47,913 nt of DNA, taken from the NCBI GenBank assembly GCA_029210915.1, contig JARGGJ010000011.1:1-47913 (forward strand), given 5' to 3'. The stretch's first letter is position 1; each line of letters opens with the position of its first letter. The notes under the pieces were generated by a model. It worked only from the letters and a program-made list of their open reading frames with translations, searched no databases and had not been told where the DNA came from. A program made the translations under genes and the position numbers. Shown here piece after piece: positions 34,536 through 43,127 of the stretch. This DNA is from Patescibacteria group bacterium. Lineage in GTDB: Bacteria; Patescibacteriota; Patescibacteriia; 2-12-FULL-60-25.

Positions 34536-34634
34536 CAAAAAACTTTTTACAAGATGCGTAATCAAGTCAAGCCAACGTTGTACGATGTGTGCTTTCTAAT
34601 CTAAAAGAGCTCGACGCTATACAAATCATCCCCC

Positions 34635-34663
34635 TCGACAAATCTGCAAAAATCCGCTAACCT
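34635..34663 (+). promoter_or_regulatory. promoter of the small-membrane-protein operon
   Basis: TCGACA (34635-34640) and TAACCT (34658-34663) are 17 bases apart, with the spacer ending CGC. It is weaker than, but similar in layout to, the other accessory promoters. Confidence 0.55.
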
Positions 34664-34726
34664 CATTTTGGAGATTAAAAACTTGGTTTATCTACACCAT
34701 CATCATTTACAGATTAAAGAGGTGCC

Positions 34727-34948
34727 ATGCCCAAACCTTCACAATCCAAAGAACGACTTCGCCGTGCCATTCATAATATTAGCCCCAACACACAACCGGA
34801 CATCCCGCCAATGAAAAAAGATATTCCGGTTATTAAGCCGGCAAATATCAAAGATTCATACGGCCAAATAATCATCATTGTGTTGGCCATCATTGGATTC
34901 TTGGTCATTATCTTCACAGCCATTGCTTGGCATCTCAACTGGATCTAA
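34727..34948 (+). CDS. small single-pass membrane protein 1 of a three-gene operon
   Basis: The 73-residue product starts at ATG 34727 behind AAAGAGG. A basic, polar N-terminal half (SKERLRRAIHNISPN, PPMKKDIPVIKP) precedes one membrane segment at about residues 47-68 (IIIIVLAIIGFLVIIFTAIA). The proline-rich cytoplasmic part could bind a partner. The second gene starts nine bases after its stop with a fresh ribosome binding site. No family recognised. Confidence 0.7.
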   Translation: MPKPSQSKERLRRAIHNISPNTQPDIPPMKKDIPVIKPANIKDSYGQIIIIVLAIIGFLVIIFTAIAWHLNWI

Positions 34949-34956
34949 GGAGTAAC

Positions 34957-35097
34957 ATGAAAAAAATCAGCAAAGATCCGCTCGGTGACATGCTTCTCAA
35001 AATGCAAAAACTTGGTGAAGAAGAAGGTATGATAGCAATTGATATTGCTGTTCTTATATCTTTCACCATTGCTTTTATCATCAGCCGATACTACTAA
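34957..35097 (+). CDS. small single-pass membrane protein 2 (46 residues)
   Basis: ATG 34957 lies six bases after AAGGAG, which itself overlaps the end of gene 1. The product begins MKKISKDPLGDMLLKMQKLG, continues EEEGMIAID and ends in a membrane segment (IAVLISFTIAFIISRYY). It is too short for ordinary gene callers but has one of the best ribosome binding sites in the window and sits between two similar genes. Confidence 0.65.
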   Translation: MKKISKDPLGDMLLKMQKLGEEEGMIAIDIAVLISFTIAFIISRYY

Positions 35098-35110
35098 ATC
35101 AACCCCGGTC

Positions 35111-35230
35111 ATGAATCGCACCTACAAAGATATAGCATTGGCAATAATCGAAATCAGCGTGCTGGTAATCAGCTTACTGGCCATCCTCTTTTTCGCCACT
35201 CGCCACATCCACAACCTCCCACCTCACTAG
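35111..35230 (+). CDS. small single-pass membrane protein 3 (39 residues)
   Basis: ATG 35111 follows gene 2 by 13 bases. The product is MNRTYKDIALAIIEISVLVI followed by SLLAILFFATRHIHNLPPH, essentially one membrane helix with short tails. The last codons lie inside the left arm of the operon terminator, so translation to the end would interfere with hairpin formation. The ribosome binding site is poor (CCGGTC), so coupling to gene 2 is likely. Confidence 0.55.
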   Translation: MNRTYKDIALAIIEISVLVISLLAILFFATRHIHNLPPH

Positions 35231-35242
35231 GGAGGTTTTTAC
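35213..35242 (+). terminator. operon terminator overlapping the end of the third small gene
   Basis: AACCTCC-cacctcacta-GGGAGGTT is followed by TTTAC; the left arm is coding sequence and the stop codon is in the loop. Confidence 0.8.
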
Positions 35243-35247
35243 TTTGC

Positions 35248-35375
35248 GAACCAGGATTTAACAGGATTTTATAATAATTAACAGGATTATTTATTTTTAT
35301 ATTTTATGATTGATTATATTAAAAACAATCCTGCTAATCCTTGTGTGGTCATCCTGGTAAATCCTGGTTGGGTAA
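35248..35375. repeat. GAACCAGGATT-family element
   Basis: GAACCAGGATTTAACAGGAT on the left and ATCCTGGTAAATCCTGGTT on the right are inverted ends around an AT-rich centre containing AACAATCCTGCTAATCC. It shares the GAACC..GATT ends and the AACAATCCTGC.AATC inner text with the 31394/32547 elements, so it is a diverged relative. It lies directly after the small-gene operon. Confidence 0.75.
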
Positions 35376-35454
35376 TTAAAGAACCCTGGCTTTCGCCAAG
35401 GCTCTCTCTCTTAAATCGAAGTTCGTGGTTCGAAATTCGATTTTCGATTTATTA

Positions 35455-36012
35455 TTAAGAATCTAGTACTTCAACTGTAAGATTACGTTTACCCCATTGT
35501 TTGGCGGCCGTAATTTGATCAGCACCACCGAAATACAAATCGATACGATGAGCAAAACGTGGGTGCAAACGATCGCGAACAGTACATACACCAAAACCCG
35601 GAACATTAATCTTTGTGCCAAAAGGCAAACTGGAGGCACAACTCATTTCACCCTGTTCACGAAGCTTACAAATATCAGATCCGTCAGCGGCAATACATGG
35701 AGTTGAATCAGTTTGCCATGGAACACTGTTATAAGCTGTCACAGTTGCGCTGCGTTTATATTTAACAGCAAGCGATTGATACACCGGCTCGGGTTCTGAA
35801 ACCACAACCGTGTCCCTTGGTACAGTAAAACCTTTCTCCTTAACCACGTCATATACAGCACGTGAAGCCGTTGTAAAAGTCGGCACAAGCGGAAAAAGAT
35901 TCACAGCATTGGCAGTCTGCACCTTGATAGATGTAACTGTTACAACCGCGATAAGTAATACTATAATATTTTTACGAACTGAATTTATTGTTGATTGTTT
36001 ACCATGTGTCAT
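35455..36012 (-). CDS. secreted 3D-domain protein (probable peptidoglycan-active double-psi barrel)
   Basis: The product is 185 residues from MTHGKQS. A signal/anchor segment (IIVLLIAVVTVTSIKVQTANA) is followed by a linker and a C-terminal 3D-type barrel: SATVTAYNSVPWQTDSTPCI, SSLPFGTKINVPGFGVCTVRD and HRIDLYFGGADQITAAKQWGKRNLTVEV. The name comes from conserved aspartates, here D in TVRDR and IDLYFGG; similar domains occur in MltA-like lytic transglycosylases and Bacillus YuiC. Four cysteines (TPCI, DICK, MSCA, GVCT) could form two disulphides outside the cell. A TTG at 36057 is an alternative start. It is divergent from the PBP gene, which would share its cell-wall role. Confidence 0.85.
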   Translation of the reverse strand: MTHGKQSTINSVRKNIIVLLIAVVTVTSIKVQTANAVNLFPLVPTFTTASRAVYDVVKEKGFTVPRDTVVVSEPEPVYQSLAVKYKRSATVTAYNSVPWQTDSTPCIAADGSDICKLREQGEMSCASSLPFGTKINVPGFGVCTVRDRLHPRFAHRIDLYFGGADQITAAKQWGKRNLTVEVLDS

Positions 36013-36509
36013 AAACAGGGTCTCTGAAAAACACTTCCCGGCATTCTCGACCTTCAAATTCAGCTAACTTAACTGACTTTTCGGTCGTTGGGTCAAGTAC
36101 TTCGCTAAATTAAGCAAAATATTTAACCCCTGTGGAACACCGCTCTGCGCTTTTCATTGTTCGAGACCAAGAACTGTAGCATATTTCACCCATTTTGTCA
36201 AGGGTAGAACCCTATTTTTTACCTAAACTAAGCCAATTTTTATTTCTTGATCTCTCTTATCAACCCACCCATATCATGATAAGATGTTGCATATAATACA
36301 TAACCCGAAACCGTACTTCAAGATCGTGTCAATCTCCACCAAAGAAACCAAAAAACCCGTTCATAACGTTAATCCGTTTATAACGAGTTCAGTTGTTACC
36401 CAAAAAATACCTATACTTCATCATCAACTCGTTATAAACGTTATGAACGTTATAAACGATCTCCATTGAGCCTTTATTAACTGTTATTTATTATTTGTTA
36501 TTTAGGTAT
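36013..36509. repeat. spacer with a TTATAACGTT-type word array
   Basis: No gene is seen. The right part (about 36359-36460) is an inverted array: GTTCATAACGTTAATCCG ... AACTCGTTATAAACGTTATG. The left part, upstream of the 3D-domain gene, has only weak hairpins. Near the PBP start there are TTATTATTTGTTATTT words. Confidence 0.6.
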
Positions 36510-39353
36510 ATGCCTATCCCCGAACTCAAAAAACCTTCTCCATACCTTTCCGAAAACAGACCAAAAAGAAAAAAAGATTGGAAGGCCAAGGCAAAATCAA
36601 TTGCAGTCATTTTGGTTGCAATTGGATTAACACTCTCTCTTGTAGGAGCCCTTGCCTTTACCATCATGATGGCTTGGATATCACGCGAACTTCCCGAACC
36701 GGGCACACTGCTTACTCGCGAAGTTGCACAGTCTACAAAAATCTATGATCGTACCGGCGAAATACTTCTTTATGAAGTCCACGGCGATGAAAACAGAACG
36801 CTGGTAAAACTATCCGAAATTCCTGAATACGTACCACACGCAACCATCGCCATCGAAGATAAAGATTTTTACGGACATCACGGAGTTTATTGGCGCGGTC
36901 TGGTTCGCGCTTTCACCGTTGGCTTTATCCAAAATCGTCGCGTAGAAGGTACATCCACACTTACCCAACAATTGGTAAAAAATGCCATACTCACAAACGA
37001 ACGCACACTGACTCGTAAACTCAAAGAGTTATTATTATCTCTTCAGATAGAAAGAAAATTTACCAAAGATCAAATCTTGGAATTATATCTTAATGAAATA
37101 CCCTATGGTTCAACCATGTACGGAATCGAAGCGGCGGCCGAAGGGTATTTTAACAAAAGCGCCAAAGAGCTCACCCTGGATGAAGCCGCTCTATTGGCCG
37201 CCATGCCTCAAGCTCCTGATCTTTACAACCCATACGGCACAGGTTCGCGCGGTGACAATCGCGAATTACTAATCGGCAGACAACACACCATCTTAAGTGC
37301 AATGGCCGCACAGGGTTATGTAACCGAACAAGAATCAGAAGATGCTAAAGCAATAGACACTTTAGCAAAACTGCAACCCCGTAAACTTAGCGATATAAAA
37401 GCACCACATTTTGTAATGTATGTTCGCGATCAACTAATCGAGGAGTTTGGCCAAAAAGAAGTGGAACAAGGAGGCCTCCGAGTAATCACAAGTTTAGATT
37501 GGGATAAACAACAAATTGCCGAAGAAGAGGTTAAAGCCGGAGTAGAAAAAAACGGCGAAAGATACGGCTACGAAAACTCTGCTCTTATTTCCCTTGATCC
37601 CAAAAATGGCCAAATCCTCGCCATGGTCGGATCCGCAGATTTCTTTAATGAAGATATCGACGGCCAAGTTAATGTCACCATAAGTCCCAGGCAACCGGGT
37701 TCATCTTTTAAACCGATAGTTTATACTGCGGGATTTATAAAAGGTTATACATCGGAAACTATTCTTTGGGATGTTTTTACGGTCTTCAATACGGAAATCG
37801 GTCCATATAAACCAAACAACTACAACTTAAGATATGCCGGGCCTCTCACCGTTCGCCAATCACTGCAACAATCTTTAAATATTCCCGCTGTTAAAATGAT
37901 GTACTTGGTTGGCACACAGCGGGTTATAGATTTTGCCGAACAGCTTGGTTACACAACCTTTGCGGATCGCAGTCGGTTTGGCATGTCGCTTGTTCTTGGC
38001 GGTGGTGAGGTTAAATTAATCGAACACGCTAACGCTTACGCCGCAATGGCTAACGAGGGCGTACAATACCCAATTACCAGTATTCTAAAAACTTTAGATT
38101 CCAATGGAGACACTCTGTACGAATGGCAACAAGCAGATGGTCAGCAAGCAATTCCTCAAGATGCCGCGCTTCAAATTACCAACGTCTTGTCTGATAACAG
38201 CGTCCGAACCTTCGCTCAAAGCCTTCTAACCTTGCCAGGTCGCCCGGTTGCAGCTAAAACCGGTACCACCAACAACAACAAAGATGCTTGGACAATGGGT
38301 TACACGCCAAACCTTGTAGCCGGAGTTTGGGCCGGTAACAGCCGTGGCGAAGAAATGGAACGCGGTGCAGACGGAGCTGTTATCGCAGCTCCCGTTTGGC
38401 ACAACTACATGAAACGAGCCACAGCCGATATGCCGGTAGAACAATTCAAAGCTCCTCCTCAACTAACAACAAACAAACCCGTTTTAACCGGCAAATCTTT
38501 TAAAACAACTTTAAAGATCGATACGGTGAGTGGTAAAATTGCAACAGAATACACACCGCCCGAATTTATCGAAGAAAAAGATTTTTATGAGGGTCACAAC
38601 ATACTTTGGTACGTTGATAAAAACGATCCTCAAGGCCCGGCACCAACCAACCCCCAATCCGATCCGCAATTTAAAGCATGGGAGAGCGCTGTACAGGCTT
38701 GGATAGAAAAAGAACAATGGAACACAACCACCACAGCTCCTACCGAATACGATGATGTTCACACAGCAGAGAACAAACCTTCAATCTCAATTAGTTCTCC
38801 GCAAAACAACGCCAACATTTACTCACGCAACTTCGAAATAAATGTTAGCGCGCAATCACAACGCAACATAGCACGCATAGAAGCAAAAACCGGCGAAACA
38901 ATCATCGGCGAAACAACCGGCTCAGGTACCATAAACGCACGCATACCAAATAACATCCCTCGCGGTTATCATGAAATCATCGTTAAAATAACCGACGATG
39001 TTGGCAACAGCAACGAGGCACGCATAACCATAAATCTTAATGCGGATTTGGCGCCAATCAACGTCTCCATTACCTCTCCGGCCGAAAGAACCCGCATAAG
39101 CGGAGTCAGCTTTCCGATCCCTGTATTCATCCAAATCAACGAAATCAGCGACATCTCGCGCATAGATCTAAAATACGAACAAAAAGGATCCACCAAACTA
39201 ATCGGCTCCATTCTCTCACCCGATAGCTACAACAATCAAATCAACTGGGTCAGCATGCCCGAGATAGGCCAAGTCACACTCATCCCTTACGCTGTCCGCA
39301 AAGATGGTTCCACTATAGAGGGTGATAAAATAAAACTCACAATCGACCCATAA
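36510..39353 (+). CDS. class A penicillin-binding protein (PBP1A-type)
   Basis: This bifunctional enzyme polymerises glycan strands and cross-links peptides outside the membrane. From ATG 36510 the protein is 947 residues: a basic cytoplasmic tail, a membrane anchor at about 28-53 (SIAVILVAIGLTLSLVGALA), a GT51 transglycosylase (EDKDFYGHHGVYWRG, EGTSTLTQQLVKN, RKLKELLLSLQIE), a linker and a transpeptidase with SxxK (QPGSSFKPIVY), SxN (QQSLNIPAV) and KTG (AAKTGTTNNNKDAW). After about residue 690 come Ig-like domains (SISISSPQNNANIYSRNFE, RGYHEIIVKITDDVGN) that ordinary PBP1A proteins lack. An IR terminator follows. No clear Shine-Dalgarno site. Confidence 0.96.
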   Translation: MPIPELKKPSPYLSENRPKRKKDWKAKAKSIAVILVAIGLTLSLVGALAFTIMMAWISRELPEPGTLLTREVAQSTKIYDRTGEILLYEVHGDENRTLVKLSEIPEYVPHATIAIEDKDFYGHHGVYWRGLVRAFTVGFIQNRRVEGTSTLTQQLVKNAILTNERTLTRKLKELLLSLQIERKFTKDQILELYLNEIPYGSTMYGIEAAAEGYFNKSAKELTLDEAALLAAMPQAPDLYNPYGTGSRGDNRELLIGRQHTILSAMAAQGYVTEQESEDAKAIDTLAKLQPRKLSDIKAPHFVMYVRDQLIEEFGQKEVEQGGLRVITSLDWDKQQIAEEEVKAGVEKNGERYGYENSALISLDPKNGQILAMVGSADFFNEDIDGQVNVTISPRQPGSSFKPIVYTAGFIKGYTSETILWDVFTVFNTEIGPYKPNNYNLRYAGPLTVRQSLQQSLNIPAVKMMYLVGTQRVIDFAEQLGYTTFADRSRFGMSLVLGGGEVKLIEHANAYAAMANEGVQYPITSILKTLDSNGDTLYEWQQADGQQAIPQDAALQITNVLSDNSVRTFAQSLLTLPGRPVAAKTGTTNNNKDAWTMGYTPNLVAGVWAGNSRGEEMERGADGAVIAAPVWHNYMKRATADMPVEQFKAPPQLTTNKPVLTGKSFKTTLKIDTVSGKIATEYTPPEFIEEKDFYEGHNILWYVDKNDPQGPAPTNPQSDPQFKAWESAVQAWIEKEQWNTTTTAPTEYDDVHTAENKPSISISSPQNNANIYSRNFEINVSAQSQRNIARIEAKTGETIIGETTGSGTINARIPNNIPRGYHEIIVKITDDVGNSNEARITINLNADLAPINVSITSPAERTRISGVSFPIPVFIQINEISDISRIDLKYEQKGSTKLIGSILSPDSYNNQINWVSMPEIGQVTLIPYAVRKDGSTIEGDKIKLTIDP

Positions 39354-39681
39354 ACTTGTAATAACCAATAACCAAAATCCAATAATCAATTAATTACCAA
39401 GCGCCAATAACCAAATAACCAAAAAATCGCCGAGTAGTTCGGTGATTTTTTTGAGACTTGATTATTGTCTGAACCCTGACCGTGTCCCTCGTAGCCTTTG
39501 GCGGAGTGGGATTCGCTTGATTTATCGATTTCCGCCATAAGCGGATCAGCCTCTGGCTAAAACATAATTATTCTTCTATATTCACAATCCTGCCAATCCT
39601 GTACATCCTGAAAATCAAGATACAAAAGAATCGAGCTAAGCTCGACTCCTTCATTGGTTATTGGAATTTGATTATTGGTTA
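39354..39681. repeat. repeat-rich spacer between the PBP and dnaN genes
   Basis: Besides the terminator it holds an AATAACCAATAACC word array on the left facing ATTGGTTATTGG words at 39652-39680, the palindrome TCGAGCTAAGCTCGA near 39632, and a GAACC/GATT-family stretch (TGTCTGAACCCTGACC ... CACAATCCTGCCAATCC). The same combination of AATAACCAA arms plus TCGAGCTAAGCTCGA recurs at about 44905-45105. Confidence 0.65.
39420..39453 (+). terminator. terminator after the PBP gene
   Basis: AAAATCGCCGA-gtag-TTCGGTGATTTT is followed by further Ts. Confidence 0.85.
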
Positions 39682-40818
39682 TTACTGCCGTATCGGCATA
39701 ACAAGATACCTGTAATCCGCATCCTCCGCTTTCTCAGGCAATATCAACATCGGCGACATGGCTCCAATGATTGCCAATTTAACTTTATCGGTATCAAACG
39801 CATTTAAACCATCCGTTAAATACTTAAAGTTCAAAACTACAGAATTCGCCTCACCCGTAACTTCACCCTTTAGTTGCGATTTTGTCTTACCGGTTCCCTC
39901 ATCCGAAGATTCCACAGAACAAATACCAGTTTCAGGATCAATCGTAATATGAACATCATTAATCTCTTTTCGGCTAAACAAACTCGCAGTCTTCACAGCC
40001 TTCTGCAACTCACTCCTCGAGAGCACAACGTGAGTCTTAAAGTCTGATGGGATAATGTTTTGATAATCAGGAAACGTCGCTTCTATCAACCTCGTCGTAA
40101 GTTCAACCGCACCATAACTTACAACCAATTGATTATCCGACACGCTCCATCCCACTTCTTCCGGCGGTTCAATTTCATCTTTATATGAAGAGATGATTCT
40201 CTGAATCTCGCTCATCGCCCGAGCCGGCACCAAAATCGTAGTTTGTTTACCGGAATCTCCGCTTCCAATCAAATGCTCTGCCAACCTGTAAGAATCCGTC
40301 GCGACCAACGCAACCTTACCTTCGTTTCCCGAGCTATTAAAGAAGCACGCCACACCCGAAAGCTCGGGCCTGGACTCAGACATTGATACGGAAAATACAA
40401 CTCTGCTCACAGCCCTCTTAACATCCGCAGCCTTCAAAGTAAACGTATGATTTTTTTGCAGTTTTGGCAAAAGCGGGAACTCGCTGGCCGGCATACCGCG
40501 CATCACAGTCTCCTGATCGCTCGAAACCACCTCCAAACCATCTTCCTTCAAAACAAACTCAACCTTCCCGCTGGGTAAAAGATTAACAAAATCCATAAAC
40601 ACCTTAGCCGGCACACTATACTCACCATCCTCATCCACCTTACCCCGAATCGAACAACTTACCGAAATTTCCAAATTTGTTGTATGTAGTTGAATACCGG
40701 TTTTCTCCGCCTTAATTAAAACATTTCCCAATACCGGTAGATTAATATTCTTTCCTGTAATGTGGCTTACCATGGAAAGACCTTGTAATAGATTTTCTTG
40801 TGTACACGAGAACTTCAT
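39682..40818 (-). CDS. dnaN: DNA polymerase III beta subunit (sliding clamp)
   Basis: The clamp is a ring-shaped dimer holding replicative polymerase on DNA and binding clamp-interacting peptides. The 378-residue protein matches the family: MKFSCTQENLLQGLSMVSHI at the start, LPVLGNVLIKAE, MPASEFPLLPKL, GVACFFNSSGNEGKVALVATDSYRLAE, LIEATFPDYQNIIP, and the C-terminal YRYLVMPIRQ, which resembles the family's conserved MPMR-type end. It lies 235 bases downstream of dnaA on the same strand, the classical order. A TATAAT at 40844-40839 gives a leader of about 14 bases with AAAAGG. Confidence 0.97.
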   Translation of the reverse strand: MKFSCTQENLLQGLSMVSHITGKNINLPVLGNVLIKAEKTGIQLHTTNLEISVSCSIRGKVDEDGEYSVPAKVFMDFVNLLPSGKVEFVLKEDGLEVVSSDQETVMRGMPASEFPLLPKLQKNHTFTLKAADVKRAVSRVVFSVSMSESRPELSGVACFFNSSGNEGKVALVATDSYRLAEHLIGSGDSGKQTTILVPARAMSEIQRIISSYKDEIEPPEEVGWSVSDNQLVVSYGAVELTTRLIEATFPDYQNIIPSDFKTHVVLSRSELQKAVKTASLFSRKEINDVHITIDPETGICSVESSDEGTGKTKSQLKGEVTGEANSVVLNFKYLTDGLNAFDTDKVKLAIIGAMSPMLILPEKAEDADYRYLVMPIRQ

Positions 40819-41053
40819 ACCTTTTGTTCAGTGTTATTATTATAAGTTAATAAATTTATATAAATAATAGTAATAGTAATAAGCTTGTGGATGATATAGG
40901 ATAACTCACTTTTGTCGCTCGGTTTAGCTTCAACCTCCTCCACAGCCGTGTGTATGAGCATGGGATGATCCGGTGCACAAACCAACAAGGTCTGGGGAAG
41001 GTTTTAAGCTTAAAATTATTATCCACCTTGTTTCCCACAGGGTTATAACTCAC
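40819..41053. promoter_or_regulatory. dnaA-dnaN spacer with DnaA-box-like sites
   Basis: Near-consensus sites include TTATCCACC (about 41019), TTGTGGATGA (inverse TCATCCACAA, about 40883), GGTTATAACTCACTTATCC and CCCACAGG. AT-rich TAATAGTAATAGTAATAAG words lie at the dnaN end. It could carry part of the origin or a DnaA-regulated dnaN promoter. Confidence 0.4.
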
Positions 41054-42466
41054 TTATCCCGAGGTTCCACCCATGTAAATCTTCTCGCGCATCAAACTTA
41101 TATCGCGCTTTAATTGCTCGTCCGATTTTACCAACCCGTTTATCTTGTTGCACGCGTGCATTGCTGTTGTGTGGTCACGCCCGCCGATGTTTTTACCTAT
41201 GGCCGGGAAAGAGCATTTAGCCTCTTCACGAAGTAAGAACATGGCAACCTGCCTTGGGAAAGCAAAGCGTTGTTCTCGGCTTTTTCCCATCAAATCCTCC
41301 ATTTTTATATCATAATAAGCGGTTACAATCTCTAATAACCTTCGTGGAGTTATTGTGCGTTTTGGCACAGACGGCACAAAGCTCTGCAACAAACTTTGCA
41401 CTGAAGCCATAGTTGGCTCAATATTTTTAAATTGATGATAAGCAATCACCTTATTTAAAGCACCTTCCAGCTCTCTAACGTTCAACTGCACTGTTCCCGC
41501 TATATATCGTAATACCTCGGTTGTAAGGTGATAGTTCTTTTCGTTACATTTTTTCTCTAAAATAGCCACACGAGTTTCAAAATCCGGGCTCGAAACATCG
41601 GCGGTCATTCCCCACTCAACACGTGATAACAACCTGGACTCCAAACCCTGAATATCCTTTGCTTGGCGATCGGAAGCAATAACAATCTGCTTATTTAATT
41701 GATGTAAAGCATTAAAAGTATGAAAAAATTCTTCTTGGGTTCCTTCCTTGCCGGCAATAAATTGGATATCATCCACCAACAAAACATCTAAGTTTCTATA
41801 AAGATCTTTAAACTCTTTAGCCCTTCCACCGCGAACAGATTGTATATAATCATTGGTAAACCTTTCACAGGTTACGTAATAAACCTTTGCGTTTGGGTTA
41901 TTTTCCGCCACATGATGCCCAATAGCTTGTAAAAGATGGGTTTTTCCCAAACCGGCTCCACCAAAGATAAACAAAGGGTTATAGGTTGTGCCCGGGCTTG
42001 CTGCAACAGCTTGCGCGGATGCGTGAGCCATCTCGTTAGTTTTACCAACCACAAAATTATTAAAATGATATTTTGGATTTAAACCCAGCCCGTTGGTGCT
42101 GTCGTTATTCTCTTCCGCTTGCATGGGTTGTTGCATTCTTTGTGATTCCGCAACTTCTACCGCGTAACTGCTTTCCATATCCGCTGCCGTTGTTAGCCCC
42201 GGAACAATAGTTGTATTGCGCACTTCCACTCGATACATAACTTCACGAATTGTGTTGTTAGTTGCGTTGCGGAGGGCGCGAATAATTGCGTCGTGGTATT
42301 TTTTTTCGAGCCACGCTTTGGTAAAGGTGTTTGGTACTGCAATAATCACCTTGTTTTCTTCCAGTTGGGAAATGAAAGTATTTTTAAACCAGGTTGTAAA
42401 GTTGGCCTTGGAGAGAGTGAGCTCGAGTTCTCCAAGAGTGGCTTGCCAAATTTCGTTAGGATTCAT
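41054..42466 (-). CDS. dnaA: chromosomal replication initiator DnaA
   Basis: DnaA binds oriC and melts the origin. From ATG 42466 the protein is 470 residues: domain I (IWQATLGELELTLSKANFTTWF), a short linker, the AAA+ domain with Walker A (GGAGLGKTHLL), Walker B (VLLVDDIQFIAGKEG), sensor-type LSRVEWGMTADVSSPD, and the DNA-binding helix-turn-helix with the signature GGRDHTTAMHACNKI. A TTG eleven codons upstream is possible but starts inside an inverted repeat (CCGAGCTTGGCTCGG). Gene order dnaA-dnaN and divergence from rpmH are canonical. Confidence 0.97.
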   Translation of the reverse strand: MNPNEIWQATLGELELTLSKANFTTWFKNTFISQLEENKVIIAVPNTFTKAWLEKKYHDAIIRALRNATNNTIREVMYRVEVRNTTIVPGLTTAADMESSYAVEVAESQRMQQPMQAEENNDSTNGLGLNPKYHFNNFVVGKTNEMAHASAQAVAASPGTTYNPLFIFGGAGLGKTHLLQAIGHHVAENNPNAKVYYVTCERFTNDYIQSVRGGRAKEFKDLYRNLDVLLVDDIQFIAGKEGTQEEFFHTFNALHQLNKQIVIASDRQAKDIQGLESRLLSRVEWGMTADVSSPDFETRVAILEKKCNEKNYHLTTEVLRYIAGTVQLNVRELEGALNKVIAYHQFKNIEPTMASVQSLLQSFVPSVPKRTITPRRLLEIVTAYYDIKMEDLMGKSREQRFAFPRQVAMFLLREEAKCSFPAIGKNIGGRDHTTAMHACNKINGLVKSDEQLKRDISLMREKIYMGGTSG

Positions 42467-43127
42467 AGGAAGGTTCGCCGAGCCAAGCTCGGATCGCAAG
42501 TTAGGGGTAATAATTATCTAAATATCAACAGCCCAGCAACGCCCTGTCAAACTTGTGGATAGACGGTTGATAATTGCATAGTATACCTAAACAAAACCTT
42601 TGTGAACACAGCTGGGAAAAGGAACGAAATACGTACTAAGTACTAAGTACTACGTAGTACTTAGTACGTAGTACGAGCTACGACCCCAATAACTCAAATT
42701 AATAGTTAGATGTTTACACAAAGTATATTACAAAGTCTTCTGTTCAGTACTTATGTTTTTTAGTTTCCCCACAACTTTAACCAAAGTATGCACAGCAAGC
42801 CGTCTCATGTAGATAACTACTAGTATCATGTGGAGAAGTTTGTATACCTTGTTAATACCTTACTACCCATCTCGTAGGGGTTTATCTTTATGATCACCCA
42901 CGCAATAAATACATACAGTATTTATTAGCTTCCGACACGGTTCCGTCTTCGACGACAGCGAGGGCGAACACCCCACTACGTCATTCACAACTGTGAGGGG
43001 TACGGCAAGGTATCGCCCCTACGATTAAAATGTATAAGATGCTAAAATGCATTAGTCATTTATCCTTAAACCTTTATCTTTAATCATTTAGCTATAAGCA
43101 AGAGGCTGGTAGCTAGAAGCAATTTTT
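42467..43127. other. dnaA upstream spacer, candidate oriC
   Basis: This is the largest gene-free interval between divergent dnaA and the rightward genes. It contains several sites one or two bases from a DnaA box: TTGTGGATAG (42552), TTTACACAA (about 42713), TTTCCCCACAA (about 42763), TATGCACAG (about 42786) and ATGTGGAGAA (about 42829), and AT-rich stretches. A word palindrome of TAGTACTTAGTACGTAGTAC type (about 42631-42678) sits in it. No gene or terminator is seen. Which spacer is the real origin cannot be settled by eye. Confidence 0.45.
42631..42678. repeat. TAGTACTTAGTAC word palindrome
   Basis: ACGTACTAAGTACTAAGTAC faces its inverse GTAGTACTTAGTACGTAGTAC around a central TACGTA, another example of short words stuttered in opposite orientations. 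Confidence 0.75.

Noticed and set aside
35990-36240. A c-di-AMP-type riboswitch before the 3D-domain gene, as seen before some cell-wall hydrolase genes
   Set aside because: No conserved core motif could be matched on the minus strand.
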